Origin: Hymenobacter elongatus | GTDB lineage: Bacteria > Bacteroidota > Bacteroidia > Cytophagales > Hymenobacteraceae | Reading direction: 5' to 3' | Assembly: GCF_004745955.1 (NCBI RefSeq) | Contig: NZ_SRLD01000022.1 | Span: 24,924 to 88,923 of the forward strand | Length of the DNA: 64,000 bases | Part shown: one piece after another, positions 27,168 through 36,083 of the stretch | Numbering within the stretch: position 1 is the stretch's first letter | How the letters are laid out: the number at the start of each line of letters is the position of its first letter | Translations under genes and position numbers: made by a program | The notes under the pieces: generated by a model | Database searches by the model: none | What the model was told of the DNA's origin: nothing | The model's input: only the letters and a program-made list of their open reading frames with translations

Positions 27168-28577
27168 CTAGAAGATCTTGCCCGGATTCATGATACCGTG
27201 CGGATCAAATACCTTTTTGATGCCGCGCATGAGGGCCAAATTCGCTTCGGGCAGGGCAATGCCGATGTACTGCTTCTGCACCAGCCCGATGCCGTGCTCC
27301 CCGCTGATGGTACCGCCGAGCTTGACGCACAGCTCAAATATCTCCGTTATGGGCTTGCGCAGCCCTACGTTCCACATGTCATCGTCGAAGTCGCCCCGGA
27401 TGATGTTGACGTGCAGGTTACCGTCGCCGGCGTGGCCGTAGCACACGCTCTTGAACCCATAGCGCTGCCCGATTTCCTTTACGCCCTTGAGCAGTGTGGG
27501 CAGCTCGGCGCGGGGTACCACGGTGTCCTCCTCCTTGTACACAGAATTATAGCGCACGGCATTGCCGATGTTGCGGCGGATTTTCCATAGCTCGTCTTTC
27601 TGGGCAGCCGTGTCGGCTAGCAGAATATCGCCCACATCGTACTTTTCCAGCACGGCGTACACTTGCTCGGCTTCCTTGTAGAGCTGGTCCAGATCCTGCC
27701 CATCCAGCTCAATAAGCAAGTGGGCGCGAATGTCGGCGGGCAGCTTGATGTCGATGTTGAGGTAGCGCGCCGACCACTCAATAGCCTCGCGCTCCATAAA
27801 CTCCATGCCCGAGGGCACGATGCCGGCCCGGAAGGTTTCGGATACGGCTTCGGCGGCCTGCTCCTCGCGGCGGAAGGGCACCAGCATCAGAATGCTTTGC
27901 TGCGGGTACGGAATCAGCCGAAAAACAACGCACGTAATAATCCCCAAAGTGCCTTCCGAACCCACCATAAGCTGCGTCAGGTTATAGCCCGTGGCATTTT
28001 TCAGCGTATTGGCTCCGGTCCAGATGATGTCGCCGGTGGGTAGCACTACCTGCATATTGAGCACGTAGTCTTTCGTGACGCCGTATTTCACTGCTTTGGG
28101 GCCACCACTGCTCTGGCTGAGGTTGCCACCCAAAAAGCAGCTGCCCTTGCTGGCCGGGTCGGGGGGATAGAACAGGCCCCGCTCCCGCACGGCATCCTGC
28201 AAGGCCTGATTGACCACGCCCGGCTCGACGGTGACCTGCAGATTACGCTCATCGATTTCGATGATGCGGTTCAGCCGGTCGGTGAGCAGCACCACGCCAT
28301 GGTGCACCGGCAAAGCGCCCCCGCTCAGGCCCGTGCCTGCTCCGCGGGCCGTAATCGGCACGTAATGCTCGTGGCACAGCCGGACAATTTTGCTGATCTG
28401 CTCGGCGTTGGCAGGGCGAAGTACTACATCCGGCGCAAAATGCAAATCTTCGGTATGGTCACGACCATAGTCGGCGTAGGCTTCGGCTTCTATTCGCTGA
28501 GCAGTAATCACATACGCTTCTCCTACGATTTGCTCGAAGGCTGCTACCAGTTCGGGAGTCAGGGGTTGGAAATCCAT
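27168..28577 (-). CDS. glcD: GlcD-type FAD-linked oxidase (glycolate or D-lactate dehydrogenase)
   Basis: A 469-residue flavoprotein. The PCMH FAD-binding domain includes FAPDVVLRPANAEQISKIV and ITARGAGTGLSGGALP, then FLGGNLSQSSGGPKAVKYG and MVGSEGTLGIITCVVF. The C-terminal FAD-oxidase domain has CYGHAGDGNLHVNI and SGEHGIGLVQKQYI. Family members oxidise 2-hydroxy acids such as glycolate or D-lactate. No GlcE/GlcF partner lies nearby, so it is a single-subunit type. The substrate cannot be told. Confidence 0.9.
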   Translation of the reverse strand: MDFQPLTPELVAAFEQIVGEAYVITAQRIEAEAYADYGRDHTEDLHFAPDVVLRPANAEQISKIVRLCHEHYVPITARGAGTGLSGGALPVHHGVVLLTDRLNRIIEIDERNLQVTVEPGVVNQALQDAVRERGLFYPPDPASKGSCFLGGNLSQSSGGPKAVKYGVTKDYVLNMQVVLPTGDIIWTGANTLKNATGYNLTQLMVGSEGTLGIITCVVFRLIPYPQQSILMLVPFRREEQAAEAVSETFRAGIVPSGMEFMEREAIEWSARYLNIDIKLPADIRAHLLIELDGQDLDQLYKEAEQVYAVLEKYDVGDILLADTAAQKDELWKIRRNIGNAVRYNSVYKEEDTVVPRAELPTLLKGVKEIGQRYGFKSVCYGHAGDGNLHVNIIRGDFDDDMWNVGLRKPITEIFELCVKLGGTISGEHGIGLVQKQYIGIALPEANLALMRGIKKVFDPHGIMNPGKIF

Positions 28578-28605
28578 ATATAGAAGGCAGAATGACTGAT
28601 TCGCG

Positions 28606-28613
28606 TATCTTTG
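28606..28613 (+). promoter_or_regulatory. -7 promoter box of the NlpC/P60 gene
   Basis: TATCTTTG is an exact match to TAnnTTTG, 5 bp before the ATG at 28619. It falls inside the longer open frame beginning at 28592, which argues that the true start is 28619. Confidence 0.5.
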
Positions 28614-28618
28614 CCCCG

Positions 28619-29290
28619 ATGCGGGAACACCTTACGAAGGTACATTATTCGCGCCAGCAGAGTGGCTGGTGGCTCGTACTATTGCTTAGCTTTTTGGGGC
28701 TGCTGGCTAGCTGCGGAGGCTCCCGCAAGATAAACCAGCGTAACGGCCGCTACTACTCAGCCCGCGAAATGGCGCGCATGAAGGCCGATGAGCGACGTCG
28801 GCGCGGTGTGCGCCCCACAGCCAAAGCCAAGGCCAAAAGCACTTCACCGGTGGGCAAGACCAAGACCGTAGTAAAGCGCCGGGTCAGCCCAGGCTCCGTC
28901 TCCCGCGACTTAGCGACCGTAATTGAAGCGGCGCGCTCGTATGAGGGCACTCCCTACAAATATGGCGGCACTACCCGCCTGGGCATGGATTGCTCGGGCT
29001 TGCTATGCGCCTCCTTCGCAGCCATTGATGTGCAGATTCCGCGCTCCTCCAACGAGCAAGCCGTGTGGGGAGCCCCTATCAAACCCCAGGACCTACAGGC
29101 CGGCGATTTAGTATTTTTCGGAGCCTCACCTGGCAGCGGCGCCATTACGCACGTGGGCCTGGTGACGGAAGCCAGCGCGGAAGGCGTTCAGTTCATCCAC
29201 TCTTCCAGCTCGTTAGGGGTTGTGGAGAACAGCCTGGAGAGTGACTATTATCTGAGTCGGTTTATCAAAGCGGTAAGGCCCAGATTGTGA
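28619..29290 (+). CDS. NlpC/P60 family cell-wall peptidase, lipoprotein
   Basis: A 223-residue exported protein. A hydrophobic signal segment (WWLVLLLSFLGLLASC) ends in a lipobox, LLASC, so it is probably lipidated. A basic linker (residues 40-90, many Lys and Arg) follows. The C-terminal NlpC/P60 domain has the catalytic Cys in LGMDCSGLLCASF and the His in ITHVGLV, with SSSSLGVVENSLES near the end. Such enzymes cut D-Glu to diaminopimelate bonds in peptidoglycan. The start at 28619 is set by the promoter just upstream. Confidence 0.9.
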   Translation: MREHLTKVHYSRQQSGWWLVLLLSFLGLLASCGGSRKINQRNGRYYSAREMARMKADERRRRGVRPTAKAKAKSTSPVGKTKTVVKRRVSPGSVSRDLATVIEAARSYEGTPYKYGGTTRLGMDCSGLLCASFAAIDVQIPRSSNEQAVWGAPIKPQDLQAGDLVFFGASPGSGAITHVGLVTEASAEGVQFIHSSSSLGVVENSLESDYYLSRFIKAVRPRL

Positions 29291-29383
29291 ATTTCCCTCT
29301 TACCTTTGTGGTCGTAAAACCCTTGCCTGCGCGGGTTGTGCCAAAGACAATGATTTGGTAACGGAGCTGGCCAAAATCGTCCT

Positions 29384-29391
29384 TACTTTTG
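29384..29391 (+). promoter_or_regulatory. -7 box of the TonB receptor gene
   Basis: TACTTTTG matches TAnnTTTG, 50 bp upstream of the ATG at 29442. Another match, TACCTTTG, is at 29301-29308. Either could drive the receptor gene, and both lie upstream of the chosen start. Confidence 0.45.
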
Positions 29392-29441
29392 CGCTTCGTT
29401 TCCCCCCAATGCCTCTTCTTTTTTCACCTATTTACCCATTT

Positions 29442-32400
29442 ATGAAACATTCACGTTTACGCCTCTTGCTTTTGCTGGTGTTGACGCTGTTGTCAGCCCC
29501 AGAGGCGTGGAGTCAGGTAACTACTTCGGCGATGAACGGTATTATTACCGACAAGTCTGGAGAGGGTTTGCCTGGTGCGACAGTCATTGCCGTACACACG
29601 CCTACCAACACCCAATACGTATCTCCTACTAACTCGGAAGGCCGCTTCAACATCAACGGCATGCGGGTAGGAGGTCCATACTCGGTCCGCGTAACCTTCA
29701 TTGGCTACAAAGAGACGGCTCGCGACGGTATCTTCCTGACGCTGGGCCAAAACCTGCGGCTGGACATCAACCTGAGCGAGGCAACCACTGAACTGGCGAA
29801 CATCGTCGTTCGGGGACAGCGTGACAACATCATTAATGCCGACCGCACGGGTTCGGTGACGTCGGTGCAGCGCGAGCAAATCGACCGGTTGCCTTCCATC
29901 AGCCGGAGCCTGAACGACTTCACCCGCCTCACGCCCCAGGCCAACGGCTCGACCGTAGGAGGTGGCAACAACCGTCAGAACAACTTCACCGTCGACGGTT
30001 CCGACTTCAACAACAACTTTGGTATCGGTGGCAACCTGCCCGCCAACGGCTCGCCTATCTCCCTGGACGCTATCGACCAGATTACGGTAAGCGTAACGCC
30101 CTACGACGTGCGCCAGTCCGGCTTCGTGGGTGGTGCTATCAACGCCATTACCCGCTCGGGTACCAACGAGTTCACCGGCTCGGTGTATACCTACTCCCGT
30201 GACCAGACCTTCATCGGTAACAAAGTAGGCAGCGAGACTTTCAACCTGCAGAACTCCCGCTTCAACCAGTACGGCTTCCGTCTGGGTGGCCCGATCATCA
30301 AAAACAAGGTATTCTTCTTCGTCAACGCTGAGATTGAAAAGAACATCGTACCCGGTCAGACACGCGTTGCCGCTACCGATGCCGCCCCCTTTGGCTCAAA
30401 CAGCGGTGTGGCCCGCCCCAAGGATTTTGAGCTGGATGCCATCAGCAACTACCTGCGCGACAAGCTAGACTACACGACTGGCCCGTACCAGGGCTACGAG
30501 TTCATCAGCGACCGTACAAAACTCACGGGACGCGTCGACTGGAACATCAGCCAGCGCCACCGCTTCAACGTGCGCTACAGCCAGACGGAAGGCAAGTCGC
30601 CTAGCTTCCCCAGCGGGTCGTCGAGCCCGCTTACCCAATTCCCGTTCGGCGTTGGTCGTACCGACCTCAACGCGCTGCCCTTCAAGAATGCTGGCTACTT
30701 CCAGGAAGCTAACTTCTACTCGCTGGCCGCTGAATTGAACTCGACTTTTGGCAGCAACATGGCCAACACATTCCGGGCTACTTACACCAAGCAGAACGAC
30801 CCCCGCAGCTCCGACAGCAAGGTTTTCCCTTTCGTGGATATCCTGAAAGCGGATAATGCCACGGCGGCCCCCACTCCTTTCACCTCGTTTGGCTACGAGC
30901 CGTTCTCGCTGGGCAACCTGCGCGACGTAGAAATCTACTCGATTCGGGACGACTTCTCCTGGACGCTGGGCAAGCACAACGTGACCCTGGGAGGCCAGAT
31001 TGATCAGAGCGAGACCAAAAACGGCTTCCAGCGCTTCGCCGCCAGCTACTACCGCTTCAACTCGTTTGAGGATTTCGTAGCCGCCAGCGACCCAAGCCGC
31101 ACTCCGGCCGAGCGGGCTTCCGTGTTGCCGACCGACTTTGCTCTTACCTACTCGCTGGAGCCCGGTTTTGCTCAGGCATTCCCTTCGTTTAAATTCGGTC
31201 AGTACTCGTTCTATGCCCAGGACGAATTCGCTCTCACGAGCCGTATCCGCCTGAGCGGTGGCTTGCGTGCCGATTACATCACCTTCCCGGAGGATCTGAA
31301 AGAGCACCCGCTGGTTTCGGCGTTGACCTTTGCTAACGGGGAGAAAATAAACACGGCTACGCTGCCTGCTTCCAAAGTACTGTGGTCGCCCCGTATTGGC
31401 TTCAACTGGGATGTGGAAGGCAATAGCACTGTGCAGCTGCGTGGTGGCTCGGGCATCTTCACCGGTAAAGTGCCGTATGTGTGGATCGTGAGCCAAGCCG
31501 GCGATGCGGGTATGCTGCAGGTAACCCGTACTTTCTCCGGTGCTGGTGTGAAAGACCTGAATGGCACCCCGAACTCCTACCAGGGCTTCCAGACTGACCC
31601 CAACTTCTACCGTCCGGAAACTGTTCCGGTTGCTGGCACGGTTATCCCAAACCCAATTTCGGCCGTTTCTCCCGACTTTAAGTTCCCCCAGACCTGGAAA
31701 AGCAGCCTGGCCTTGGACGTGAAGCTGCCCCTAGGCGTTGTGGGCTCGCTGGAAGGTATTTATAACAAAGACCTGAACACAGCCATTTTCCGCAACCCGA
31801 ACATGGTTGCGCCAAAGAACCTCGCGGTGGGCGGCTACCCCGACAACCGCTTGATGTACCCTAACGGTAACCCGGACAAGTTCATCAACCCGATCAGCAC
31901 GGCTGGTAAGGCAGTACCCAACGGCACTGCCGGTGGTCAGGCGTTCAACACGATTGTGCTTGACAACGCTACCAAAGGCTATTACTGGTCGGTAGCCGCT
32001 AAGGCAGAAAAGCAGTTCGACAGCGGCCTGTTTGCGTCGGTGGCTTACGTGCGCAGCGACGCCCGTAACCTGTTTGATGGCGGAGGCGACCAGCCCCTGT
32101 CGTCGTGGCAGCAGAATCCTTCGATCAACGGCTCCAACAGCCCCCAGCTGAGCTACGCCAGCTACGTGGTGCCAGACCGCGTAATTGTTTCGCTGTCGTA
32201 CCGCAAGGAGTACCTCGCACACCTGGGCACGACTCTGTCGCTGTTCTACGAAGGCAGCCAGGGTGGCCGCTTCTCGTACGTGTACTCGTCTGACTTTAAC
32301 CGCGACGGTGCCAACGCTGACCTGATCTACATCCCGAACAATCCGTCCGAAATCACCTTCGTAGCGCAGACTGTCAACGGCGTAGTAGTTACGCCACAGG

Positions 32401-32816
32401 AGCAAAGCGACTTGTTCTTCAAGTACGTGGAGCAGGATAAATACCTGAGCAAGCACAAAGGCGAGTATGCCGAGCGTAACGGAGCCCTGTTGCCATGGCG
32501 TAACCAGATTGACGTGAAGCTGTTGCAGGACCTGTTCGTGGACCTGGGCACTAAGCGCAACACGTTGCAGCTGAGCCTCGACGTATTCAACCTTGGCAAC
32601 CTGCTCAACAGCAGCTGGGGTGCTTTCCAGACCACCAACGCTACCTCGGTTCTGGTTCCTCAGAACGTAGCGGCCCTGACCCCAGGCGGCGCGGTAAAGC
32701 CGACGTTCCGCTTGCAGCTTGACCGCGGCAACCTGGTGCAGGAAACCTTCCGCCGCAACCTGAGCCCGTCGTCGACTTACTTCATGCAGGTAGGTTTGCG
32801 CTATATCTTCAACTAA
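29442..32816 (+). CDS. Oar-like TonB-dependent outer-membrane receptor
   Basis: An 1124-residue outer-membrane protein. A signal peptide (LRLLLLLVLTLLSAPEAWSQ) leads to a carboxypeptidase-regulatory-like domain (MNGIITDKSGEGLPGATVIA), then a plug-like segment (NFTVDGSDFNNNFGIGG, VGGAINAITRSGTNEF) and a long beta-barrel with many aromatic-ended strands, ending LRYIFN. The set resembles Oar/OmpA-related TonB receptors of Bacteroidetes and Myxococcus. The ATG at 29442 is chosen because the signal peptide begins there. There is no SusD partner, so it is not a classical SusCD pair; the ligand is unknown. Confidence 0.9.
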   Translation: MKHSRLRLLLLLVLTLLSAPEAWSQVTTSAMNGIITDKSGEGLPGATVIAVHTPTNTQYVSPTNSEGRFNINGMRVGGPYSVRVTFIGYKETARDGIFLTLGQNLRLDINLSEATTELANIVVRGQRDNIINADRTGSVTSVQREQIDRLPSISRSLNDFTRLTPQANGSTVGGGNNRQNNFTVDGSDFNNNFGIGGNLPANGSPISLDAIDQITVSVTPYDVRQSGFVGGAINAITRSGTNEFTGSVYTYSRDQTFIGNKVGSETFNLQNSRFNQYGFRLGGPIIKNKVFFFVNAEIEKNIVPGQTRVAATDAAPFGSNSGVARPKDFELDAISNYLRDKLDYTTGPYQGYEFISDRTKLTGRVDWNISQRHRFNVRYSQTEGKSPSFPSGSSSPLTQFPFGVGRTDLNALPFKNAGYFQEANFYSLAAELNSTFGSNMANTFRATYTKQNDPRSSDSKVFPFVDILKADNATAAPTPFTSFGYEPFSLGNLRDVEIYSIRDDFSWTLGKHNVTLGGQIDQSETKNGFQRFAASYYRFNSFEDFVAASDPSRTPAERASVLPTDFALTYSLEPGFAQAFPSFKFGQYSFYAQDEFALTSRIRLSGGLRADYITFPEDLKEHPLVSALTFANGEKINTATLPASKVLWSPRIGFNWDVEGNSTVQLRGGSGIFTGKVPYVWIVSQAGDAGMLQVTRTFSGAGVKDLNGTPNSYQGFQTDPNFYRPETVPVAGTVIPNPISAVSPDFKFPQTWKSSLALDVKLPLGVVGSLEGIYNKDLNTAIFRNPNMVAPKNLAVGGYPDNRLMYPNGNPDKFINPISTAGKAVPNGTAGGQAFNTIVLDNATKGYYWSVAAKAEKQFDSGLFASVAYVRSDARNLFDGGGDQPLSSWQQNPSINGSNSPQLSYASYVVPDRVIVSLSYRKEYLAHLGTTLSLFYEGSQGGRFSYVYSSDFNRDGANADLIYIPNNPSEITFVAQTVNGVVVTPQEQSDLFFKYVEQDKYLSKHKGEYAERNGALLPWRNQIDVKLLQDLFVDLGTKRNTLQLSLDVFNLGNLLNSSWGAFQTTNATSVLVPQNVAALTPGGAVKPTFRLQLDRGNLVQETFRRNLSPSSTYFMQVGLRYIFN

Positions 32817-32836
32817 TCTGGTTTCAGAGTAGTCCC

Positions 32837-32872
32837 AAAAGCGGGTGGAACAATGTTCCACCCGCTTTTTTT
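32837..32872 (+). terminator. Rho-independent terminator of the TonB receptor gene
   Basis: GCGGGTGGAAC and GTTCCACCCGC form an 11-bp stem with a 3-nt loop, followed by a run of seven T, 20 bp after the stop codon. Confidence 0.93.
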
Positions 32873-32926
32873 ATGCCTAATTATCAAGCTGATGTATTTT
32901 CCAGGCACTTTTTTATCTCGCAACGC

Positions 32927-32956
32927 TTGCACATTCTAAAACGCCGCCTACCTTTG
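32927..32956 (+). promoter_or_regulatory. Promoter of tRNA-Ala
   Basis: TTG at 32927-32929 and TACCTTTG at 32949-32956 are separated by exactly 19 bp, the usual Bacteroidetes -33/-7 spacing. The tRNA begins 42 bp after the -7 box. This is the clearest promoter in the window. Confidence 0.8.
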
Positions 32957-32996
32957 CACCACGATTCCACAGTAAATGACTGCGGAAACAATACCC

Positions 32997-33071
<75 letters not shown>

Positions 33072-33074
33072 CGA

Positions 33075-33104
33075 AAGCCCAACCTAACCGGTTGGGCTTT
33101 TTTT
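33075..33104 (+). terminator. Terminator of tRNA-Ala
   Basis: AGCCCAACC and GGTTGGGCT form a stem followed by a run of T, directly after the tRNA. Confidence 0.9.
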
Positions 33105-33132
33105 ATTGGGGATATTAGAAAGTCTGCAGCAT

Positions 33133-33227
33133 GTCATGCTGAGCTTGTCGAAGCATCTCTACCGCTTCGTCGCCAAAGTAATTTGATTACCATTGCAGGA
33201 GAGATGCTTCGGCAAGCTCAGCATGAC
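33133..33227. repeat. Palindromic repeat, GAAGCATCTCT family
   Basis: The arms begin GTCATGCTGAGC and end GCTCAGCATGAC; the two 28-bp arms differ at one base. The interior has AGTAATTTGATTACCATTG. Related elements occur at 49462-49603, 57604-57704 and 59834-59993, so this is a dispersed family. It lies between the tRNA terminator and the cysK terminator. Confidence 0.88.
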
Positions 33228-33292
33228 GTTCGACAAACTTGCTAAGCAGCTTCATCGTCTTACCCGACGCGTTGGCCTGGTCAAGGGACATA

Positions 33293-33323
33293 AAAAGGGC
33301 TCTGCTGAAGCAGAGCCCTTTTT
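33293..33323. terminator. Bidirectional terminator between the tRNA unit and cysK
   Basis: AAAGGGCTCTGC and GCAGAGCCCTTT form a 12-bp stem with loop TGAA, flanked by A and T runs that serve both strands. Confidence 0.9.
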
Positions 33324-33344
33324 GCGTGAAAACTGCAGGAACAT

Positions 33345-34265
33345 TTACACAAACAGCCCATCAACCGACAGATACCGCTCACCCGTGTCGTAGCAGAACG
33401 TTAGGACCCGACTACCCTGGGGCATGTCGGCGAGCTTCTTGGCGACGGCGGCAAATGAGGCACCGGAAGACACCCCGACGAACAGCCCTTCTTCACGGGC
33501 GGCCCGGCGAGCCATATCGAAGGCTTCCTGCTGGCTTATCTGAATGGTACCGTCCAGAATGTCGGTGTGCAGGTTGGCCGGAATGAAACCGGCCCCGATG
33601 CCCTGAATCGGGTGCGGGCCGGGGGCACCGCCACTGATAACGGGCGACAGCTCGGGCTCGACGGCAAATGTCTGCATGTTCGGAAACTTCGGCTTCAGCA
33701 CCTCCGTCACGGCCGTGATGTGGCCCCCAGTGCCCACGCCGGTGATGTGGAAGTCGAAGCCCTCGGGCGCATCGCGCAGAATCTCCTGGGCGGTTGTTTC
33801 GGCATGAATCCGGATGTTGGCCGGGTTCTCAAACTGCATGGGCATCCAGGCCCCGGGCGTATCGCGCACCAGCTCGTGCGCTTTTTCGATGGCCCCTTTC
33901 ATGCCCTTCTCCCGTGGCGTAAGCTCTAGGCTGGCACCATAGGCCGTCATCAGGCGACGACGCTCGATGGACATCGACTCGGGCATGACCAGCGTCAGCT
34001 TGTAGCCTTTCACGGCGGCCACCATTGCCAGACCCACACCGGTGTTGCCGGAAGTCGGCTCCACAATCAGACTATCAGGAGTCAGTAGGCCGTCTTTCTC
34101 AGCCTGCTCAATCATGGCCAGGGCAATGCGGTCTTTGATGCTGCCACCCGGATTAGCGCGCTCCAGCTTCACCCACACTTCCACATCGGGGCGCTGGGCA
34201 AACAAGCGGTTCAGGCGCACCAGCGGCGTGTTGCCAATGGTATCGAGAATGGTGTTGGCTTTCAT
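33345..34265 (-). CDS. cysK: Cysteine synthase A (O-acetylserine sulfhydrylase)
   Basis: A 306-residue PLP enzyme. [16 protein letters not shown] at the N-terminus, [16 protein letters not shown] with the PLP-binding Lys, [20 protein letters not shown] for the substrate loop and [18 protein letters not shown] for the phosphate site are all as in CysK. It makes cysteine from O-acetylserine and sulfide. The ATG at 34265 ([11 protein letters not shown]) is the family start. It lies 92 bp downstream of cysE on the same strand, so the last two steps of cysteine synthesis form one operon. Confidence 0.95.
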   Translation of the reverse strand: MKANTILDTIGNTPLVRLNRLFAQRPDVEVWVKLERANPGGSIKDRIALAMIEQAEKDGLLTPDSLIVEPTSGNTGVGLAMVAAVKGYKLTLVMPESMSIERRRLMTAYGASLELTPREKGMKGAIEKAHELVRDTPGAWMPMQFENPANIRIHAETTAQEILRDAPEGFDFHITGVGTGGHITAVTEVLKPKFPNMQTFAVEPELSPVISGGAPGPHPIQGIGAGFIPANLHTDILDGTIQISQQEAFDMARRAAREEGLFVGVSSGASFAAVAKKLADMPQGSRVLTFCYDTGERYLSVDGLFV

Positions 34266-34357
34266 AGGAAACAAGTGAGTGAAATGGTAGAGAGTAGGCT
34301 GATGGAGCAGCAGCTCCAGTGGCATTGGAAGCGGCGCACTGCGCTACTGCTCGTTGC

Positions 34358-35185
34358 TCAGATGGAAAATACAATATCCGCAGTAGGATCTTCGGAGCGG
34401 GTAACGTGAATCTGGGCCCGATGATAGACCCGCGAGTGAGAAGGTACGCTTTCCGTCAGCCACACATTGCCGCCGATGATGCTGTGGCTGCCCACCACCG
34501 TGCTGCCCCCGAGAATGGTAGCCCCGGCATAAATTACCGTGTGATCTTCAATGGTGGGGTGGCGTTTGGTGTTGGCCATGTGCTTGGCTACGCTCAGAGC
34601 GCCCAGCGTGACGCCCTGAAAAATCTTCACGTAAGCTCCGATTACGGCTGTTTCACCAACGACGATGCCCGTGCCATGGTCGATGCAGAAGGAAGGGCCA
34701 ATGCGGGCTCCGGGATGAATATCGATGCCGGTGCGGGCATGAGCATACTCGCTGAGCAGCCGGGGCACGCGGGGCACCTGGCGCTGGTAGAGCGCATGCG
34801 CAAAGCGGTGTAGGGCAATGGCGTAGAAACCCGGATAAGTACTGATAACCTCCGCGCTACCCTGGGCGGCGGGATCGGCGGCCACAATGGCGGCGGCATC
34901 CCGGAGCAGCAGGTCACGCAACAAGGGCAGCCCCGCCATGCAGGTGGCGGCAATCTGCTCGGCAGCACTGACCTCCAGCACCGCCCGGAGCAACTCGGCC
35001 AAAGTAGCCTGGAGCTGCTTGAGCGCGGCTGCTACGGCAGCGGGGCTGCTGAGGTGACGATCGGCGCGCTCGGGAAAAAGCACCTGCAAGAGCGCGTCGG
35101 CAAGAGCGCAGAACGCCGGGCCCGGCAACGGCGCGGTGGCCTGCTGGTGCGCAACGGCTAGAGACTGAACGAAGGCGGCGTGCAT
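34358..35185 (-). CDS. cysE: Serine O-acetyltransferase
   Basis: A 275-residue enzyme. The C-terminal left-handed beta-helix has [20 protein letters not shown] and [20 protein letters not shown], the classical CysE active-site repeats, then [20 protein letters not shown]. The N-terminal helical domain is of the longer EpsC-like type. It transfers acetyl from acetyl-CoA to serine. The frame stays open to 35344, but the ATG at 35185 ([11 protein letters not shown]) is the first start that leads directly into the family sequence. The operon continues with cysK. Confidence 0.93.
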   Translation of the reverse strand: MHAAFVQSLAVAHQQATAPLPGPAFCALADALLQVLFPERADRHLSSPAAVAAALKQLQATLAELLRAVLEVSAAEQIAATCMAGLPLLRDLLLRDAAAIVAADPAAQGSAEVISTYPGFYAIALHRFAHALYQRQVPRVPRLLSEYAHARTGIDIHPGARIGPSFCIDHGTGIVVGETAVIGAYVKIFQGVTLGALSVAKHMANTKRHPTIEDHTVIYAGATILGGSTVVGSHSIIGGNVWLTESVPSHSRVYHRAQIHVTRSEDPTADIVFSI

Positions 35186-35369
35186 AGGACAGGACAAAAA
35201 AATGCAGCCCGCAACGAACAGGCCGCTTACAACGGCAAGATAACGGCCTCGGCGTATGCTGCAACCAGCAGTACAGCGGAAGGTTTGGGACACAACCGCT
35301 GCTGCGTGCCTTCCGTTAGGATACAGATCTGAGCTTGTTTTCAATCCTTCACTTCATTCCTACTTTATT

Positions 35370-35711
35370 ATGGCTGATACCTCCATCACCAAAGTCGACT
35401 CCAAGTATTCACCCAAAGGCCACGACGGCGAAAAGTACCTGGCCTCCGGTATTCATGTGGCTATGCGGCTCTGGGAAAATGAGCAGCCCGGCGACTCCAA
35501 GGAGCCTGCTACCCGGCCTTACGAAACGGTAGGCTACGTTATCAGCGGCCGGGCTGAGCTGCATCTGGAAGGCCAAATGGTCGTGCTCGAACCTGGCAAC
35601 TCCTGGGTGGTGCCGAAAGGCTCATCACACACCTACAAGATTCTGGAAGCCTTCACCGCCGTGGAAGCCACTACGCCGCCGGCCCAGGTGCACGGCCGCG
35701 AAGAAGAATAA
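35370..35711 (+). CDS. Small cupin-domain protein
   Basis: A 113-residue single cupin. ETVGYVISGRAELHLEGQMV and VLEPGNSWVVPKGSSHTYKI are the two cupin motifs. Motif 2 has the P-x-G-x2-H signature, but motif 1 lacks the usual HxH pair, having Arg-Pro-Tyr-Glu there, so metal binding may be weak or different. The ATG at 35370 is used because the upstream frame runs over the cysE promoter region. It is divergent from cysE. The substrate is unknown; sugar-binding or stress-related roles are only guesses. Confidence 0.8.
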   Translation: MADTSITKVDSKYSPKGHDGEKYLASGIHVAMRLWENEQPGDSKEPATRPYETVGYVISGRAELHLEGQMVVLEPGNSWVVPKGSSHTYKILEAFTAVEATTPPAQVHGREEE

Positions 35712-35735
35712 CAGGTGTAGCCGCCTCACATCGGG

Positions 35736-35767
35736 AAACGCCGGGCCCACACAGGTCCGGCGTTTTT
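35736..35767 (+). terminator. Terminator of the cupin gene
   Basis: AAACGCCGG and CCGGCGTTT form a stem with a 12-nt loop and a T run, 25 bp after the stop. The AT-rich remainder of the gap to 36083 shows no gene or repeat; it is probably the leader and promoter of the next gene, but I find no exact -7 box. Confidence 0.85.
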
Positions 35768-36083
35768 GTGGGCTGGCAGTTGCACTAATCTGATTCGCAA
35801 TACTGCCTCCCACAGGGCTGAGAACTAACCACAGTAAGGAGCAGCTATTCTTATGAGCAATTAAATAGCGAAAGTACCCGAAGACATAAAACTATGCATA
35901 TATGTCTATAAAACAGTAAATTACACTATGCTCACATTTTCTGCATCCAGGTTTATTTTTTCTAATGGCCCAACAGCGCTATAGACAAAGAATGCTTGGA
36001 TATGGGCTACAAAAAAATGAATTATTCCTAACCTGACCACACTAAATACCGTTTAGGCCAGACCGCACTTTCCCATTTTGGCT

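Noticed and set aside
29301..29308. TACCTTTG as the main promoter of the TonB receptor gene
   Set aside because: It is an exact -7 match, but lies 133 bp upstream and close to the previous stop without a -33 element; the box at 29384 is at least as good.
30465..31496. 343-codon open frame on the minus strand
   Set aside because: Antisense to the TonB receptor gene; the plus frame is well supported.
31731..32861. 376-codon open frame on the minus strand
   Set aside because: Antisense to the TonB receptor and running through its terminator; no protein features.
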